DNA of 64,000 bases, from positions 18,839,558 through 18,903,557 of the forward strand of contig JAJEKV010000025.1 in NCBI GenBank assembly GCA_021234155.1, given 5' to 3'. Made by a program: the position numbers and the translations under genes. Source of the DNA: Isoetes taiwanensis (lineage: Eukaryota; Streptophyta; Lycopodiopsida; Isoetales; Isoetaceae). The notes below the pieces were generated by a model that had not been told where the DNA came from, did no database searches, and was given only the letters and a program-made list of their open reading frames with translations. Positions 31,330 through 44,090 of the stretch are shown piece by piece (position 1 is the first letter of the stretch; each line of letters opens with the position of its first letter).

Positions 31330-32880
31330 TGACGCCCCCTGAACATATACGGCGCTCGGACGTATACATACGGGGACTTTCCCCTCCCATAGCGACCAAC
31401 TCGCCATGAGCAGGGCCCTTCGTCTAACTCGGACCATCTATAACAAGATGCCCGGGTGAAGGACACAGAGGTGTCATTCGGCCCACGCCTTCAATGGGCT
31501 CCTACGTCGCGGAGGCATGCATACAAGGTTAGCATACAGCATAAACGTATAAACAACAACCACCACGAAGGGTGGCACATCCATCCAACTGATAACAACA
31601 AAGAAGATGCATTTAATACTAGAGAAAACACCCCAAAACCCATGGTTCTACCCTGGCTCAGACTCCAGTGAGGATCGACTGACGGCTAGGTCTCAAGAGA
31701 TCAGCAGACCGAATCTTGGCATGGCGTTGACTGGCATAGAACATCGGCTAGGGTTGTCCACTCTATCCGCCCCTCCTGTGCCCACTTTGCAGATGAATCG
31801 AATCATGCTATGGCATCACTATAGCCTTCCGGAGACGCAGACTCAAGGTACCACCCTTCGAGTCTACTCCAGGTTACATCTCCCTGGTCCGATGAGGCAG
31901 GTCGGGGAAGCGTCCCCTTCCAGGATAGCAGCGGTTCCATGGGTGAGCTAGAGAATACGTGCCGCATCAGCGACCCCCGCATCCGTACCCGACCTACTCC
32001 CCTAACTTTATCATCAAATCACATCTCTGCACCCAGGGAGTGTCAGACCCATACCCGGCCCTCTACATGACCGGCTATCAGGCCTAGCCCACTGTAGGAG
32101 TCTCAGGAGCCTTTTATGTTCGTGCAAGACCCCACCCCCACTTCACCACTGCGTCCCTTCTCTGGTGCTGAGCGATTCCATAGCATCTACGGCTCGGTGG
32201 TCTCTTGTGCACAAGCCGCAATAACTGAGAACTAAGGAAACTACTAGGAGCATACTAGCAACATAGGTCACAGAGGTCTCTACCCCGCTTTAATCCCTGC
32301 TTTACGGAAGGCTAACAGAGATACAACCATAGATTCATCCATCTATACATAACAAAGCATAATCCATAATTGAAACATAATCCTAAGTATCAAAGAAGGG
32401 TTAATCCTAGACAAAGACAACCAGAGAAGACTGACTGAAGCGCTAGCCCTAGAGATATCAAGCTAGTCTATCCACTAACCCGAATTTCTGCTAGATCCAT
32501 TATCATGTGGCATCTCCATCTTCAAGCAACTTGGGTGCTCAGCAGCTCCTCCTCTTGGTTCGATTTGGGGATCCAAATGGGATAGGGATCCAATTTGATG
32601 CCCCAAGTTAGCATTCTCCTGCTGGCCAATCAAATTTGGCCAGGTGGCACCTTCCTAATTAATCAATTATCCTAACTTAATTAACTTAATTGAGTTAATT
32701 AGATAATGCTTCCTTAATTATAGGTAATTAACCTTTAATGACCCCTTTATTAATTTAGCATAGCTAAATTAATCCCTTTTAGGTCAACCCCCTAGGTTAA
32801 AATACCCCATGATGGCGTATCTTTACTGCGTGACGTAATAGTATATTTATACGTATACCGTATAAATACGTGGAACGTCA
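31330..32880 (-). repeat. 5' LTR of the chromovirus
   Basis: 1,551 bp, TG to CA. It matches the left LTR with about 26 substitutions by eye and one deletion of about 21 bp (near 32,017). On the element's strand it should contain the promoter. A candidate TATA-like run (TATTTATACGGTATA) lies close to its outer end. Confidence 0.95.
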
Positions 32881-33115
32881 CAAAGCAAGTTTGAGAGATA
32901 CTTGTCTTGGTGATTAAACATTGATCCAATGGATCTATCATATTTAATCTATAGTCCAAGGAATTGATGGATTGGACCAAGATCTTGTACACGAAAGATT
33001 GCTTGAGTTGAGTTTTGATTGAAATAAGATCTAGCTCATGAGCTCCAATAATTATGAGGCCATCTATGTAGCATAAAATGTAGATAATAAATGACCCCCC
33101 GTATTTAGAGTCCGG
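32881..33115 (-). pseudogene. Ty1/copia reverse transcriptase remnant
   Basis: The minus strand reads SFIIYILCYIDGLIIIG, corresponding to the Copia YVDD catalytic block (here YIDG, so the second Asp is lost). It continues through HELDLISIKTQLKQSF to TSISQTCF, where the chromovirus LTR interrupts it. The continuation is at 14,890-15,439 on the other side of the chromovirus, in the right order and orientation. Confidence 0.75.
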
Positions 33116-33435
33116 GATCCGGTTTTTCTGGCCAAATCTCGCTCGGAAGCAAAAAGGTGTGAATTTCTCCTCAACAATGAACTCCACGAAATGTCTTTTG
33201 AGTTTAATAATTATTAACTACAAATTGTGTCATTGACAAAAATGGTGATAGGAATTGATTTATTCATTGGCTTTGCCATAATAAGTTTGAAGTAACTTAA
33301 CTGTTTAGCCAAGTACATAATTAAGATGTTATAATATGACAATCTCCTCTTTGCTTGAGATATATGAAAATAATAGTAAATTCTCTTAATCCTTTTAATC
33401 TCTCTCGATCGGTGCAACCGACATGGAGACAATAT

Positions 33436-33700
33436 GGATTGGGTACATGCACATCATGTCCCAGAGGTGAAAAAAACATATTATAAGCAAATCATTAATC
33501 CTCTTCTTCGACAGTCAAAATATTTAAGTGAGGGGATATTCAAAAGTAGACATGCAATTAGTAGGTTAAGGCTCAGTCCACACAGATTGGGTATGGAAGT
33601 GGGTAGATGGAGTGATATAACTCATGAGCTTAGGATATGTAAGCTGTGTGACATGGAGGAGGTTGAAGACGAGGCACATACCACAATATCAGGTCTTCAT
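33436..33700 (+). pseudogene. LINE ORF2 C-terminal fragment
   Basis: The frame includes HRLGMEVGRWSDITHE followed by the finger CKLCDMEEVEDEAH, closely resembling the C-terminus of the LINE at 19,285-23,295 (HRLEIEVGRW, CKICGAGVEDEAH). This is a 5'-truncated relic. The RT portion is absent. Confidence 0.7.
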
Positions 33701-33724
33701 TTTAAGCACCAAATAAAACTGTAA

Positions 33725-34799
33725 GGTAATGGAGATGGTGGAACAAAGGGAAATTGTGCTAAAGGATATTGGAGTTAAAGAGAAAGAGGAGGATAAATAG
33801 GAGAGATCTGATGCATTTCTCTCTGAGGATGCATTAGAAGATATTTTTTACAATGTTTAAGGTACAGTGTTGAACATCTCATAGGCCTGATGGTCTGTAG
33901 ACATATTAAATCTATATTTCATTTTATTTTTTCTCTCTAGCAACCTCCTCACATGGGCAACTTTTCAAACACCATTTGAGAAGTTTTGGCATTCATCTAC
34001 GCCAAGATTGTGGACAACCTCGCTAATCGAGTAGACCAGCCATTGTCGTATTGAAACCTCAACATGAATGACGATACAATAATACGTTCACAACAAAGGA
34101 TATGTGAATATGTTCATGACTATAGAATCAAGACAAAGGAAGGATATGTTCACTAGATAGGACCAACACTCCCATTCATTCACACGAGCAAGCAATGTGT
34201 TATCACTACAATAAACCCCCACGAGCTTTCAAGAAAAGAATCCTATAATATACACTCTAAAGCCTTGGGCTTTTACCCCTTAACTAAATGTAAAAACGTT
34301 GCTTGAATTTTTCTTTTTATTATACCATTGAACATCTTTCTCCGCATTGCTAAGAGAGATAAAAGTTAACTTAGTTTTAGCTTAAATTTCATTCTTATTT
34401 CTCCCTTATGTAGTGCCATGTAGTGCCAGATGAGTTTAAGCTTTTATACAATAGCATTCTGTCTCCATTCAGCATAAATGGAAGAAAAAATTGGTTAGCA
34501 AACACGAAAATGAGCATAGGGTATTATCTTACGTAAATCTGCCATGTAACTTACTCATGCTATTCCACAGCATATGTAAAATCTCAACTCACGTTGGTGG
34601 AAATATAATTTTGGGAACATTCCAAAAATGGAAATGAAGCCCATGTCCAGTCAAAGGGGACAAAAACATTATGGAAACTGACAACTGAGTATGCTAAGGT
34701 TACAGCCAAATGCAAGCTTGTTGCAAAATGTGGTTACATTAGATTTTTGTTTATCAACAGCAACAACTTCTCTTTCCAGATAAGCTGTTAGCATAGAAG
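33725..34799. other. intergenic interval downstream of p23
   Basis: AT-rich DNA with no supported ORF. The part nearest 34,800 probably contains the p23 3' untranslated region. I saw no unambiguous polyadenylation signal. Confidence 0.4.
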
Positions 34800-35743
34800 T
34801 CAGCTTGCTTTCTCAAGCTCGGGAAGATCTGCCACACAGAAAAGTTTCAGAAAAGGATGTTATGTATATATATACCAGTTTAGACAACTACTAACACATA
34901 TGGACCGGTGATTTCCAAACACGCCTAGCTTTGAAAACCAGGACATCTAAAGTTGGAAAACTTACAGAGCATACCTTCATCATCGCTCTCAGCTTCCTCA
35001 CCACCCATACCATACTTCTGAAAACCAAAACAACAAAGTTAAAATCTGTGAAGAAAGTGGTGCACAAAGGGTCACTTGGGAAGCAACAACTTACTGAAAA
35101 ATCATCCATGCCCCCCAAGTCAAAATTGTCAACTGGCAACAAGAAGCAATTTCCTTAGTCAATTTACCAATGCCAGATGATGCTTAAAAAATTAACTCTT
35201 TAACTTACATCTGGAATCTTTCTCCTCGTCCTCGTCAACCCACTTATTCCAATCTACCTTCAGATATGGTGGAGCTTTACCCTCTTGCTTTAACAATCTT
35301 GGCCACCATTCTTTCTCAGCCTTCTCAATGATGCATAGTGTGTGCCTGGATCCCACACTTATCTTGCTAGCCTGCCATGTAGATAAAAACAGCATAAATG
35401 ACTTTGTTTTTCCTAATGCAGTATGCATTTGAAGAAAAACAGCTTACCTCCACATTTACTTTGTTGCAAAACTCCAGATTGGCTTCGTAAAGATTATTCT
35501 CAGGGCCTACAGTAGCTGAGAAACAGAGCTTACCTTCAGGCTCAAGCTTTATTCTAGGATTTTTTGCATCGGGAAGCTCCACTGTTAAAAACAACTTATC
35601 AGACCTCTGCGCCCAAACTATCTCTGGATGCCGACTGTAACAAGTTTCGATGGTAATGAAGGTAAGAATGTATGAAGCATAACATGTTGAATAAAACTGA
35701 GTACCTTTACATGCTAAGAAGAAACCCAAAAACCTCACCTCAT
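34800..35743 (-). CDS. p23/Sba1-type Hsp90 co-chaperone, six exons
   Basis: Exons on the minus strand: 35739-35743, 35448-35634, 35209-35371, 35095-35132, 34975-35017, 34800-34828. All introns are GT...AG, and the exons total 465 bp (154 aa plus stop). The first exon ends ATGAG, so the Ser codon is split, giving an N-terminus MSRHPEIVWAQRSDKLFLTV. The CS domain spans about residues 2-105, with the family hallmarks EGKLCFSATVG, EKEWWPRLLKQEGKAP and LKVDWNKWVDEDEE. The tail is Gly/Asp/Glu-rich and shorter than in many angiosperm p23 proteins. p23 proteins bind the ATP-bound closed Hsp90 dimer and stabilise client complexes in cytosol and nucleus. No disabling mutation is visible, and this is the most convincing functional host gene here. 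Confidence 0.93.
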
Positions 35744-36200
35744 GGTTGAAAACTGCAAAGGTTTGCCTCACCAGACCAGGCAGGGCTGAAGTCTGATTGA
35801 TTGAAGGAAGACAAACTTAGGGTATAGTGAAGGGGTTTTGGATAGAGAGAACGGAATATCCCTCTGGACGCAAATTCCAATGAGTATATTCTCCAAAAAG
35901 ATCTCTTTTATACGGTGTGGCACGTAATGACTGCTAAAGTTTAAATGAAATGTACTTTTACTTTGTATACAAACTAAAAAACTTTGTAGCACAAGGGCAG
36001 GCTTAGGGGAAAGGGTTGGGTGGGTTGGTGGAAATAAAAATAATTTTATTGTACAAGAAATTTATCGCGGCGGCCTGGCCGCCGCCGCAGACACTTTTCT
36101 TTATTCACACCCTGTATCTACAGAAGCAAACCACTCTTTCTATTTATCTTAATCATCTCATGTGTAATTGCATATCAATATTGAACATGCACGTAAGCAC
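35744..36200. other. upstream region of the p23 gene
   Basis: Should contain the 5' UTR and promoter on the minus strand. A CT-rich stretch and ACCATGAG start context are visible, but no element can be assigned with confidence. 36,060-36,095 contains a GC-rich patch (GCGGCGGCCTGGCCGCCGCC) that can form a hairpin. Confidence 0.35.
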
Positions 36201-39200
36201 TTTATGATCCTGTGTTCTAGCAGCTGAACAATAGATAGAAAGCTGCTGACATAATAAAGATGTCACACATTTTTGAACATTTCATTTTCACACATTAAAT
36301 TCAATATTTGATTTGGAAGAAAAGTTAAACCCATCCCTTTTTCACAAATGCTAAGACTTGACCATGTTTAAGGCAAGAATATTGACCACGTTTAAGTAAC
36401 CGATACCTCCTCTAGCACCAAAATCAATGCTTACCCAACGAGTAGCTAGGCTTCGAAAGAGCAAAAGGCCTGCAAAATTAGCAATATCTAAAGCATTAAA
36501 GTCGAAGAATGCAATTTTCCGTTTGCTTAAAAATTTCAATGTTATTTGGAAGGATCATGGTTGAACTCAGTTATGGAAATGTCCAATGGTCAAGTTCACA
36601 ACTCATGCAACTTGTGGTCAAAGAAATCAATCAGTTATACATGGGGACGTCTATTGATCTTTGTATCCCAAAAGAAAAGCTCCGCATAAAGTGAAGTGAT
36701 AACGGACACATGGCAGCAATTGATTTTAGAATTTATAATGATCCCCCTCTTTTCTTTCTGAATTTTAATGATCCTCCATTCTTTTCTGTTTATTGTTTAT
36801 AACATTTGGGATTCCTCTGCTTTTGTTGAACCGTGTTGTAAACTTGGAAACCCTTGTAACAAAATCCACAAGCTTGTCGACATGGGATACTCAACAGATT
36901 TACTCAGAGGCAGAAGCTGATCAAGAGCACACTTAGTGGTCCTGTAAGAAAAGCAAAGGTGATTTGGTTAAAGGGTCTAAGAACAATAAAGGTTCCAATT
37001 CCTAGTGCATTTAATCAAGGTGCCACTGTGAGTATAGCCATGACTTAGAATTCTAAAGATATAAGAGATAACAACATGGAATGGGGCTGGACATGGAATG
37101 ACTTTACAGATCCTAGGCGTGAAATGAGAATGAATGGGTCATCTGGAATTATTGCAGAGCAAATATGAGCAGACACATATCCTTATAAATGTTGCATTGA
37201 CAGAAATGTGGACAGAAATGTGGATGAACTGAATGTGCTCTATAGCAGCCATGCATAGGAGTTTAACCAAAAGGGATCTTGATGCAATGGGCTGACATTT
37301 GGTCTCCTACTTTCTGTATGATAATTATAGATGTTAGCTGGAGTCCTTTTGAATAGTTCTCCAAAGCTACTTATGTCACCTTTTTTTCGTTGGCATCGAC
37401 AAAACAGCTGCAAAGTAAATGTTGTTAGAAGTAATAATCAAGTTCAGTTCAGAGCATGCCAAAGAACATATTACAGTGCACAAAATTCATCTTGAACATG
37501 CAAAGGATACCTCATAATGGAAGACAGTTGTGCTTGATAAAAGGAAGACACTTGCAAGTAAACAAACTTGTTTTAAGGTGTGAAATTTCGTAAAGTTGCT
37601 ATATTTTACCATTTTTTTAGATCTGGATTCGATGGTTTACGAGGATGCATACGCTAAATAACTTCATAAAATCGCCAAAATTTGATAATATTGCATCCCA
37701 ATTATAGTAAATTTGCCAAATTAATGGACATTTTTCAGTAAAAACCTCAATTTTATGGTAAAACATCCAATTCTACTAAATTCACAATCAAATGCCCTAC
37801 ATCTAGCTCTTATTTTGGGACCAAATTGAATGGCAAGCATGGACATAGAAAATTATTGAGGACATTTTTGTTAATATTGATCAAGCAATTAGATATGGTA
37901 GACCATCAAAGATACAGAGCTTTCAGTGTGCACTGACCTGATTGCTTCTCTTTCATATTTGACGGCCAGCCAATGTAACTCAAGATGTTGGATTCAGGGC
38001 AAATGCATGCAGTTATTCCAACAAAGATATTAGAGAAATGATGATAAACATGATCATATACAACATTAATCCAGTACTCGTACCACATTTTGAATTATAA
38101 CGTCTCGCTACATGGAAGGGCCATGAGGAATTTCTATAATCTCACAATTTGCAATCATGTAATTACTGCAGACACATGGAAAAGATGCACACCCATAGCA
38201 GAAACCTCCACTTCCTATAACTTGACCAATATAAAATCATCATATTTCTAAAACGAACCTAAATAAGTTTTACCTTGATGAGTTTTAGGATCAACTTCCA
38301 TAACTTCTATAATGAACATATAAAGCTTCAGTGAAAACTTTAAAGCCAAAGTCATGATTATTCCTATTTGCAAAGGGATGCCAAGATAAGATCTTCATGA
38401 CGCCAAGATTCTTGGTCTTCATTGCCTTGTTGACTCTATCAAAGAAAGTTCCAGCACAAGATATTAGCTCCTGCTATTTCATGGTTTCACGGAAACATGT
38501 TTCTTATGTTAACCCATGCACTATCTCAAATCCAGCAAAATTAAAATATGTTGAAGCTTGTTCATAACATTGTAGGTCTGGGGACTTTCATTGGGAATAG
38601 GACCATGGGTAAAAATAGCTTAAAAGAACAAAGCAGCAAATGATTTTTCCATAATCCTAATGAAATCTCCATCTGCAGTGCTTGGGGAATCCCATTCCCT
38701 GAAAGATGAAGGGTGGTAATAGTATCATTTCGTTGGAGCAACCCAATGAACGCAACATTCCCACTTGGCGCAATTGCATTCCACCTGAGATCTGCATAAA
38801 ATGAAAGAGAAGAAGTAATGACCTAATGGATCTATCTCCACCAACCAATGCATGATGTTTCTGAAATTTAATTTAGAAGATGGTGTTGCAATTTAACCCA
38901 TAACAATACGATACCATGTATGATTATATCATAGTTGGATACAAATTGGTTTGCTGGACAACATACAAATTGGTTTGCTGAGTCCATATGAACTGGAATT
39001 TGTCCTTATATTGATGTTTTGCCATTGAAGGTAACATTTAATGATGCTAGACGAAAACAATTACGAGCGATAGGCGATGGGCGAGGGCAACGGGGATGAG
39101 CGATGTCAGGTAAGTATACACATTCATGCACTCATTCGTTCAATCATAGATATTATAAATTTGTAGATTATATAATACCGTAACTGTGATCTCGGGTAAG

Positions 39201-40350
39201 AGAAAGGTTTTGATCGTCGGGATATGAATATCTCAGAATGTTTCGAAACAATTTTGGGAAAATAAAATAAGGTAATAGGTTGAAACAAGGGGTACCACTG
39301 TGCTCCAAGGTTAGAGACTGAAGCGTAAAAGGGGATCGTCAACTCATGGAATTACAGGGAAATATGGGTGAAAAGGAACTCGAAACTTCGGCTTCCAGTG
39401 ATTTCAAAATACAGAGCCGTTAAAACGATCTATATCCTATTGTTTAAATTTGGATTTTCCGGTTTGGAGGAAAACTTTTTGGATTTTTCTTTAAGCCAGA
39501 TTTACTAAGATTTTGAGATTTTATTGGGGAATTTAGATGCCGGAAAAAAATCCCGATTTCTAAAAATCGAACATGCATTTTTTTCTATGATTTCTAAATT
39601 TTCCTTATCCATTCTAACCCTTCAGCATTGCAGCTGTCGAAGCGTGCATGCTAGCCATAAGGATTGGCATGCTTTTATATTTTGCATTCGGTTTTTTTCT
39701 TCAGGTGGGAGATCCGATTGCGTCGCCATGTTTTTGACCTTCATCAAACCTCAGATGTGCTGAGGCGATTGCATGGATTTGCTCCTTCCCACTGATATGC
39801 CGTTGCCAGGTTCTTCCTTTTCTTTATCTTATATTTTCTTCATCTCAATTAGGTGCACTTGATTTGTTGAAGACGCACTCTGAATCGGCTCTATGCAGGT
39901 GTGCAGTGACTTGATTTTGTGCAGGTGAGCGTAGAGGATCTGAAGAGAAGCATAATCATGATTAGGGCAGTGCCGAAACTAAGGTGTTGTGGATTTTGGC
40001 CCAATCTCGGCATGCAGGGCAGGCCACGAACAATATTTCCTTGCAAGTTTTGGCCAATCTACATTTCAAAACTTCTATCTTCATTTAAGTCTGCAGTGGT
40101 AAGTCATCATCCCCAAGGTTTTGGCTTTCCATGTCAATCGTGGTAGCTTCTCATTATCTGATGGAAAGGAGCTCTGTACAACCAAGTCTTATGGGGATCC
40201 CAAATGTGCATTCTTCTGTCCATTTTAAAAACAATGCCAGGGTTTCTAACTCTAGAAGAACAGATTTAGGATGGACCACATGACTTTATGATTTGGATCT
40301 TTTTTCGCTATCACACAACATGATTTCGTTTTCTGTATAAGATTATCAAC
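36201..40350. other. interval with no supported gene
   Basis: AT-rich, with ORFs of 60-80 codons that do not look like protein. 38,940-38,985 has a short duplication (ACAAATTGGTTTGCTG twice). The area at 39,500-40,130 is more T-rich with possible acceptors, and could be remnants of a transcribed region. Confidence 0.4.
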
Positions 40351-40354
40351 CATA

Positions 40355-42350
40355 CCATCCGAGTGGTCATATTATAGTTCTATATATGGAATCAAAATCC
40401 ATTGTTATTTCTTGAGAGCACTTACTATTGGCTCCTTCATGCATGCAGGATAGCAATGCAGCAATCTTGAAACCGTGAACTCTGACCATTTAAACAAAGG
40501 GGTGTGCCTACTCATAACTTCCACAATTGAGTCCCTTTCCAAGACTTCTTTTTCAAGTTCATGTCTACAATTATCAATTTTGTTGTCTTCACCACTTGCT
40601 CCTTATCCATTAGATCAATGATTAATTCTCTATTATATGTTGCATCTATCCTTCAAGCGCACATGAAATGCTATTCATGCACTTCCCGAGCTACCCTTCA
40701 CGGGGTCACCAAAGAAGGTCAATGACCTGAGACTTCGGGGAGCGATGCAAATGCGCTATTTGGTTGCTTCAAAAATGTCCATACTCCATTCTTGATAGGG
40801 ACTTTGCATTTTCTCATGGATTTCATGTGCTCTATGTCTTATGAATTTTGTTGACTTTCCCAGTTCCATAATTATAATTAGCTTCACTATGGATTTCCTA
40901 AGCACTCTTTTAGAAATAAACTCTCTCCCGGGTAATGCAAGACATTGTTGGCCGCAAACTAATATAATATCGTTCGAGTTTGTAGCATGAAAGCCGAGTT
41001 CAAAATTTTCTCTCTTTCAACACCTTATGTAGCAGCAGATTTGGGCATAAGACTTGGTTGTACAGAACACCTTATCCATCAGATTAATGATTAAGTTCTC
41101 TATTACATGATTTGAATTCGGCCTTCAAGCACTTAGAAAGCCACGACACTAGGTCATTTACCATGTGTAGCTAGCTATAAATATATGCAACATGTGAGTA
41201 TGTGCAGGTTATCTACTGTTTAAATTTCTGTCTGTTGCTTCTAATTTGGCAGGAAGAGCAGCATGCATGGGCTTAGATTTCTGCAGCTTTTTGTAAATTT
41301 GGAGGATGACTAGGCACAATGAACTATTCAGCACTAGGCAAATTGATATTGCTCATCTTTAAGCCAGTTTACCAATGTGAAGCGCATTATAGGTTCTATT
41401 TGTCTTATGTTTACCAAATTTAATTTCCAGATGAACCCATCATAGGCTAAGTCTAATGGCGATGAGTTATTAGAGTTGATGGCTATGGAGGTCCTCAACA
41501 CTCTTTATGAGAATAAAGTCTCTGACCCAGCTCATGTAACACAATGCCTCGGACCTATACATTCCCTATCGCTACTTTCGCTTTCTATCCATTAAGCCAT
41601 CCAAATCCACATTTGTGTATGTTTTGAATATGGATTTCTGTCTCACTGATATTGTAAATATATTGTGAATATTCTTTGTATACATTGTCAGTAGTATTTG
41701 TACTTCGTAATCAACTTGATTGCGAAGATGATTTGAGTTGTCTTATTGTAATTCTATATATGGAATCCAAATCCATTGTTATTTCTCAAGCACTTAATAT
41801 TGGCTCCTCCATGCATGCAGGATACCAATGCAGCAAGCTTGAAATTGTGAACTCTGGCCATTTAAACGAATTGAAACAACTTCTTGATAAAGAACATGCA
41901 ATTCCGCAGGAGGTGTCGCATGCAAGAGGTGTGGCTACTCATAACTGCCACAGGTGAGTCCCTTTCCAAGACTGTCTTTTCAAGTTCATGTCTACAATTA
42001 TCAGTTGTGTTGTCTTCACCACTACTCCTTATCCATTAGATCAATGATTAAATTCTCTATTATATGAATTTGTATTTGGCCTCCAAGCACTTAGAGAAAT
42101 CCACGATGGTTGGCTGTGCCTACCATGTTTGCATCTATCCTTCGAGAGCACATGAAATGCTATTGATGCACTTCTTCAAAAATGTCCACACTCCATTTTT
42201 GCTAGAGACTTCAGATTTTTTCAAGACATGCATTTCATATGCTCTATGTCTGCATGTCTACAATTTTGAATTTTGTTGACTTTGCCTTCCATCGAGAATA
42301 AACTCTATGCCCAGGTGATGCAACACATTGGGGCCCCGTTGTGGCATGAA
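40355..42350. repeat. diverged tandem duplication, period about 1.37 kb
   Basis: Units starting at about 40,360 and 41,730 share TTCTATATATGGAATC, CCATTGTTATTTCT, TCCATGCATGCAGGATA-like text, GAGTCCCTTTCCAAGACT and TTATCCATTAGATCAATGATTAA in the same order. The second unit keeps a possible exon. Confidence 0.75.
41821..41953 (+). other. candidate exon with ankyrin-like composition
   Basis: A GCATGCAG acceptor is followed by about 44 open codons reading VNSGHLNELKQLLDKE and then SHARGVATHNCH, with a GTGAGT donor at the end. The GHLNELKQLLDKE part resembles an ankyrin-repeat helix pair. The matching place in the first duplication unit (about 40,450) has frame breaks. There is no flanking gene to join it to, so it may be a relic. 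Confidence 0.35.
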
Positions 42351-42525
42351 GGGTTCGAGAATTTTCTCTATTATAGCACCTTCCCATAAGACTTGGTTGT
42401 CTGAGCTCCTTATCAATCATACCTCGCAGACAAGCTTACATTTGTATTAGTCTTCTTACAATAGTCACGGTGCATTTGATCAAATATGCCCATTCTTTTA
42501 GTGTGCAACTTGCACTTTGTACATC

Positions 42526-42650
42526 GAAGATTCTTCCATGGCAATGAAGCATTCAGGCCCAAGATGTGTCGAGATTTCAAGGATCACGAAGATTCAATGG
42601 CAATGAAGCATTCAGGCCCAAGATGTATCAAAGATTTCAAAGCATTTACA
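42526..42650. repeat. tandem duplication, unit about 60 bp
   Basis: GCAATGAAGCATTCAGGCCC followed by AAGATGT and ATTTCAA occurs twice in succession. A second small duplication (ATAAGGCTTGAGATTC with AATATATGTCTCTTTATT-like text) lies at about 43,220-43,385. Confidence 0.7.
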
Positions 42651-43700
42651 TTTATCTCCTAAGCTTTAAGAAAGATATGAGTTTCTAGAATTTCAATCTG
42701 TCCAATCTAGATGACCTATTGGTACCTCATTTGGTGGAATCAACTATCAAATTGTTGTGCTGAAGTTTTTCATAGCAAGTCTTCACCTATGTTTTCATAT
42801 TAGCCATGCAACAAACTCTCAACAATCTTGCACAACGTTAATCTCCTTACAATATTCCATTGCAAGGGGGCATTTAAGCTTGGTGAAAAGCATTGCCTGA
42901 CATTATTGTTTTATTGTGCAGCTTGCAGAATTTCATACCATTTTAGTTGCAAAAGTGTTTACGTAGGTATGCTGAAACATCTAATAGCTGAACTATTAGA
43001 CATTTATTGATTTATTACATGTATATGATGGAATCTTTGAACGGCTAGGAATGTGTTGCACGGTTCCTCGCGAAAGAGACTGATTTATATTGTTAAGTTT
43101 TATATTTTAGGTTTCGTTATTCTAGAAGATTAAGACCTACATTCCATTCGTACGTTCAATCATGTATAATTACGTTTGTATGGATAACATTATGGGTCAG
43201 AACTCCTCATCTTTGTCCATATAAGGCTTGAGATTCCTTGGTATAATATGAATATATGTCTCTTTATTATTAAGGATGTAATGATTCTAGATAAGATTTA
43301 TGGGCCATAACTCATCTTTGTCCATGTTCTCAACAATAAGGCTTGAGATTCTTTGCTATAGTATGAACATATGTCTCTTTATTTATCCTCTTCCCATTTT
43401 GCACCCTTGACTATTGAACTGGAAATGGTACATTGATATGTCTAAAACTTCCAACAAGAACCAAGATTTGCATAAACCATTCGAAACGAAAAAATGAATT
43501 GAAGCCTTCTTCCACTGATCTCACATGCAATTACCACATACTCCAAGATTACCAACAATGGCTAAAGCCCATATTTGCAAATAAGTTTTCTATTTTAGTT
43601 TTCATTGTGTTTGGAGCACATAATAATTTAGTGAACGATCATAATCATTATATTTTAAATAGGAAAAATTCTAATTATACCCCTCAAGTTTGCAAAAATT

Positions 43701-43734
43701 CCAAAAATGCCCTCCAAATGAAGGGCATTTTTGG
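43701..43734. other. perfect 13-bp hairpin
   Basis: CCAAAAATGCCCT at 43,701-43,713 pairs with 43,722-43,734 across an 8-nt loop. It lies about 230 bp before the Helitron-like end. Confidence 0.6.
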
Positions 43735-43964
43735 AAAATTGGTAATAGAGACCACTTTGCCTAAGGTTGTCGTGATGAAGTCAATGATCCTGATTAACCA
43801 CTCTTTTCTATACAACTTCATATTCCATACAACTTTTAGAAGTTGCAACATCTAATATTAATATTAATACCACTTTTGCCAAATCAATTTCACATCATCT
43901 ACTTTCTTGGATTTCTCTATTCGCCATCTTTCAAACTTTGCAAGGTGTTAAAGAATGTATATAT

Positions 43965-43993
43965 GCCCGGCAACGCCGGGCACCCATTACTAT
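43965..43993 (+). mobile_element. Helitron-like 3' terminus (variant)
   Basis: A GC-rich hairpin GCCCGGC-AAC-GCCGGGC is followed 9 bases later by CTAT and then T. Helitrons end with a short hairpin followed by CTRR and insert at A/T. Here the last base is T, not A or G, so it is a weak or mutated match. The loop and layout equal those of the end at 52,502-52,529, which has a correct CTAG. No 5' terminus was found. Confidence 0.4.
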
Positions 43994-44090
43994 TTAATTT
44001 AATTTAATTTAATTTAATTTAAGGGGATGATGATGGTATTTAATTTCATTTAATTTAATTCTATTTAATTTAATTCAATTTAATCTAAGC
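43992..44090. repeat. TTTAA microsatellite-like tract
   Basis: Repeated TTTAA pentamers, interrupted once at about 44,022-44,038. Confidence 0.85.

Larger units (their letters stand above)
15440..32880 (-). mobile_element. Ty3/gypsy chromovirus carrying a histone H3 ORF (17.4 kb including a nested LINE)
   Basis: LTRs bound the element (15,440-17,011 and 31,330-32,880). The PBS complements initiator tRNA-Met and the polypurine tract abuts the left LTR, so the element reads right to left. Order from its 5' end: LTR, PBS, ORF-A (unknown domain plus histone H3), ORF-B (acidic), ORF-C (acidic), gag-protease, RT-RNase H (split by a LINE), integrase-chromodomain, PPT, LTR. Without the LINE it is about 13.4 kb, long for a chromovirus because of the roughly 4.9 kb between PBS and gag. 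By eye the LTRs differ at about 26 positions plus one indel of about 21 bp, mostly transitions, suggesting a moderately recent insertion. Flanking 5-mers do not match. Gag-pol is inactivated, so mobility would need help in trans. Confidence 0.92.
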
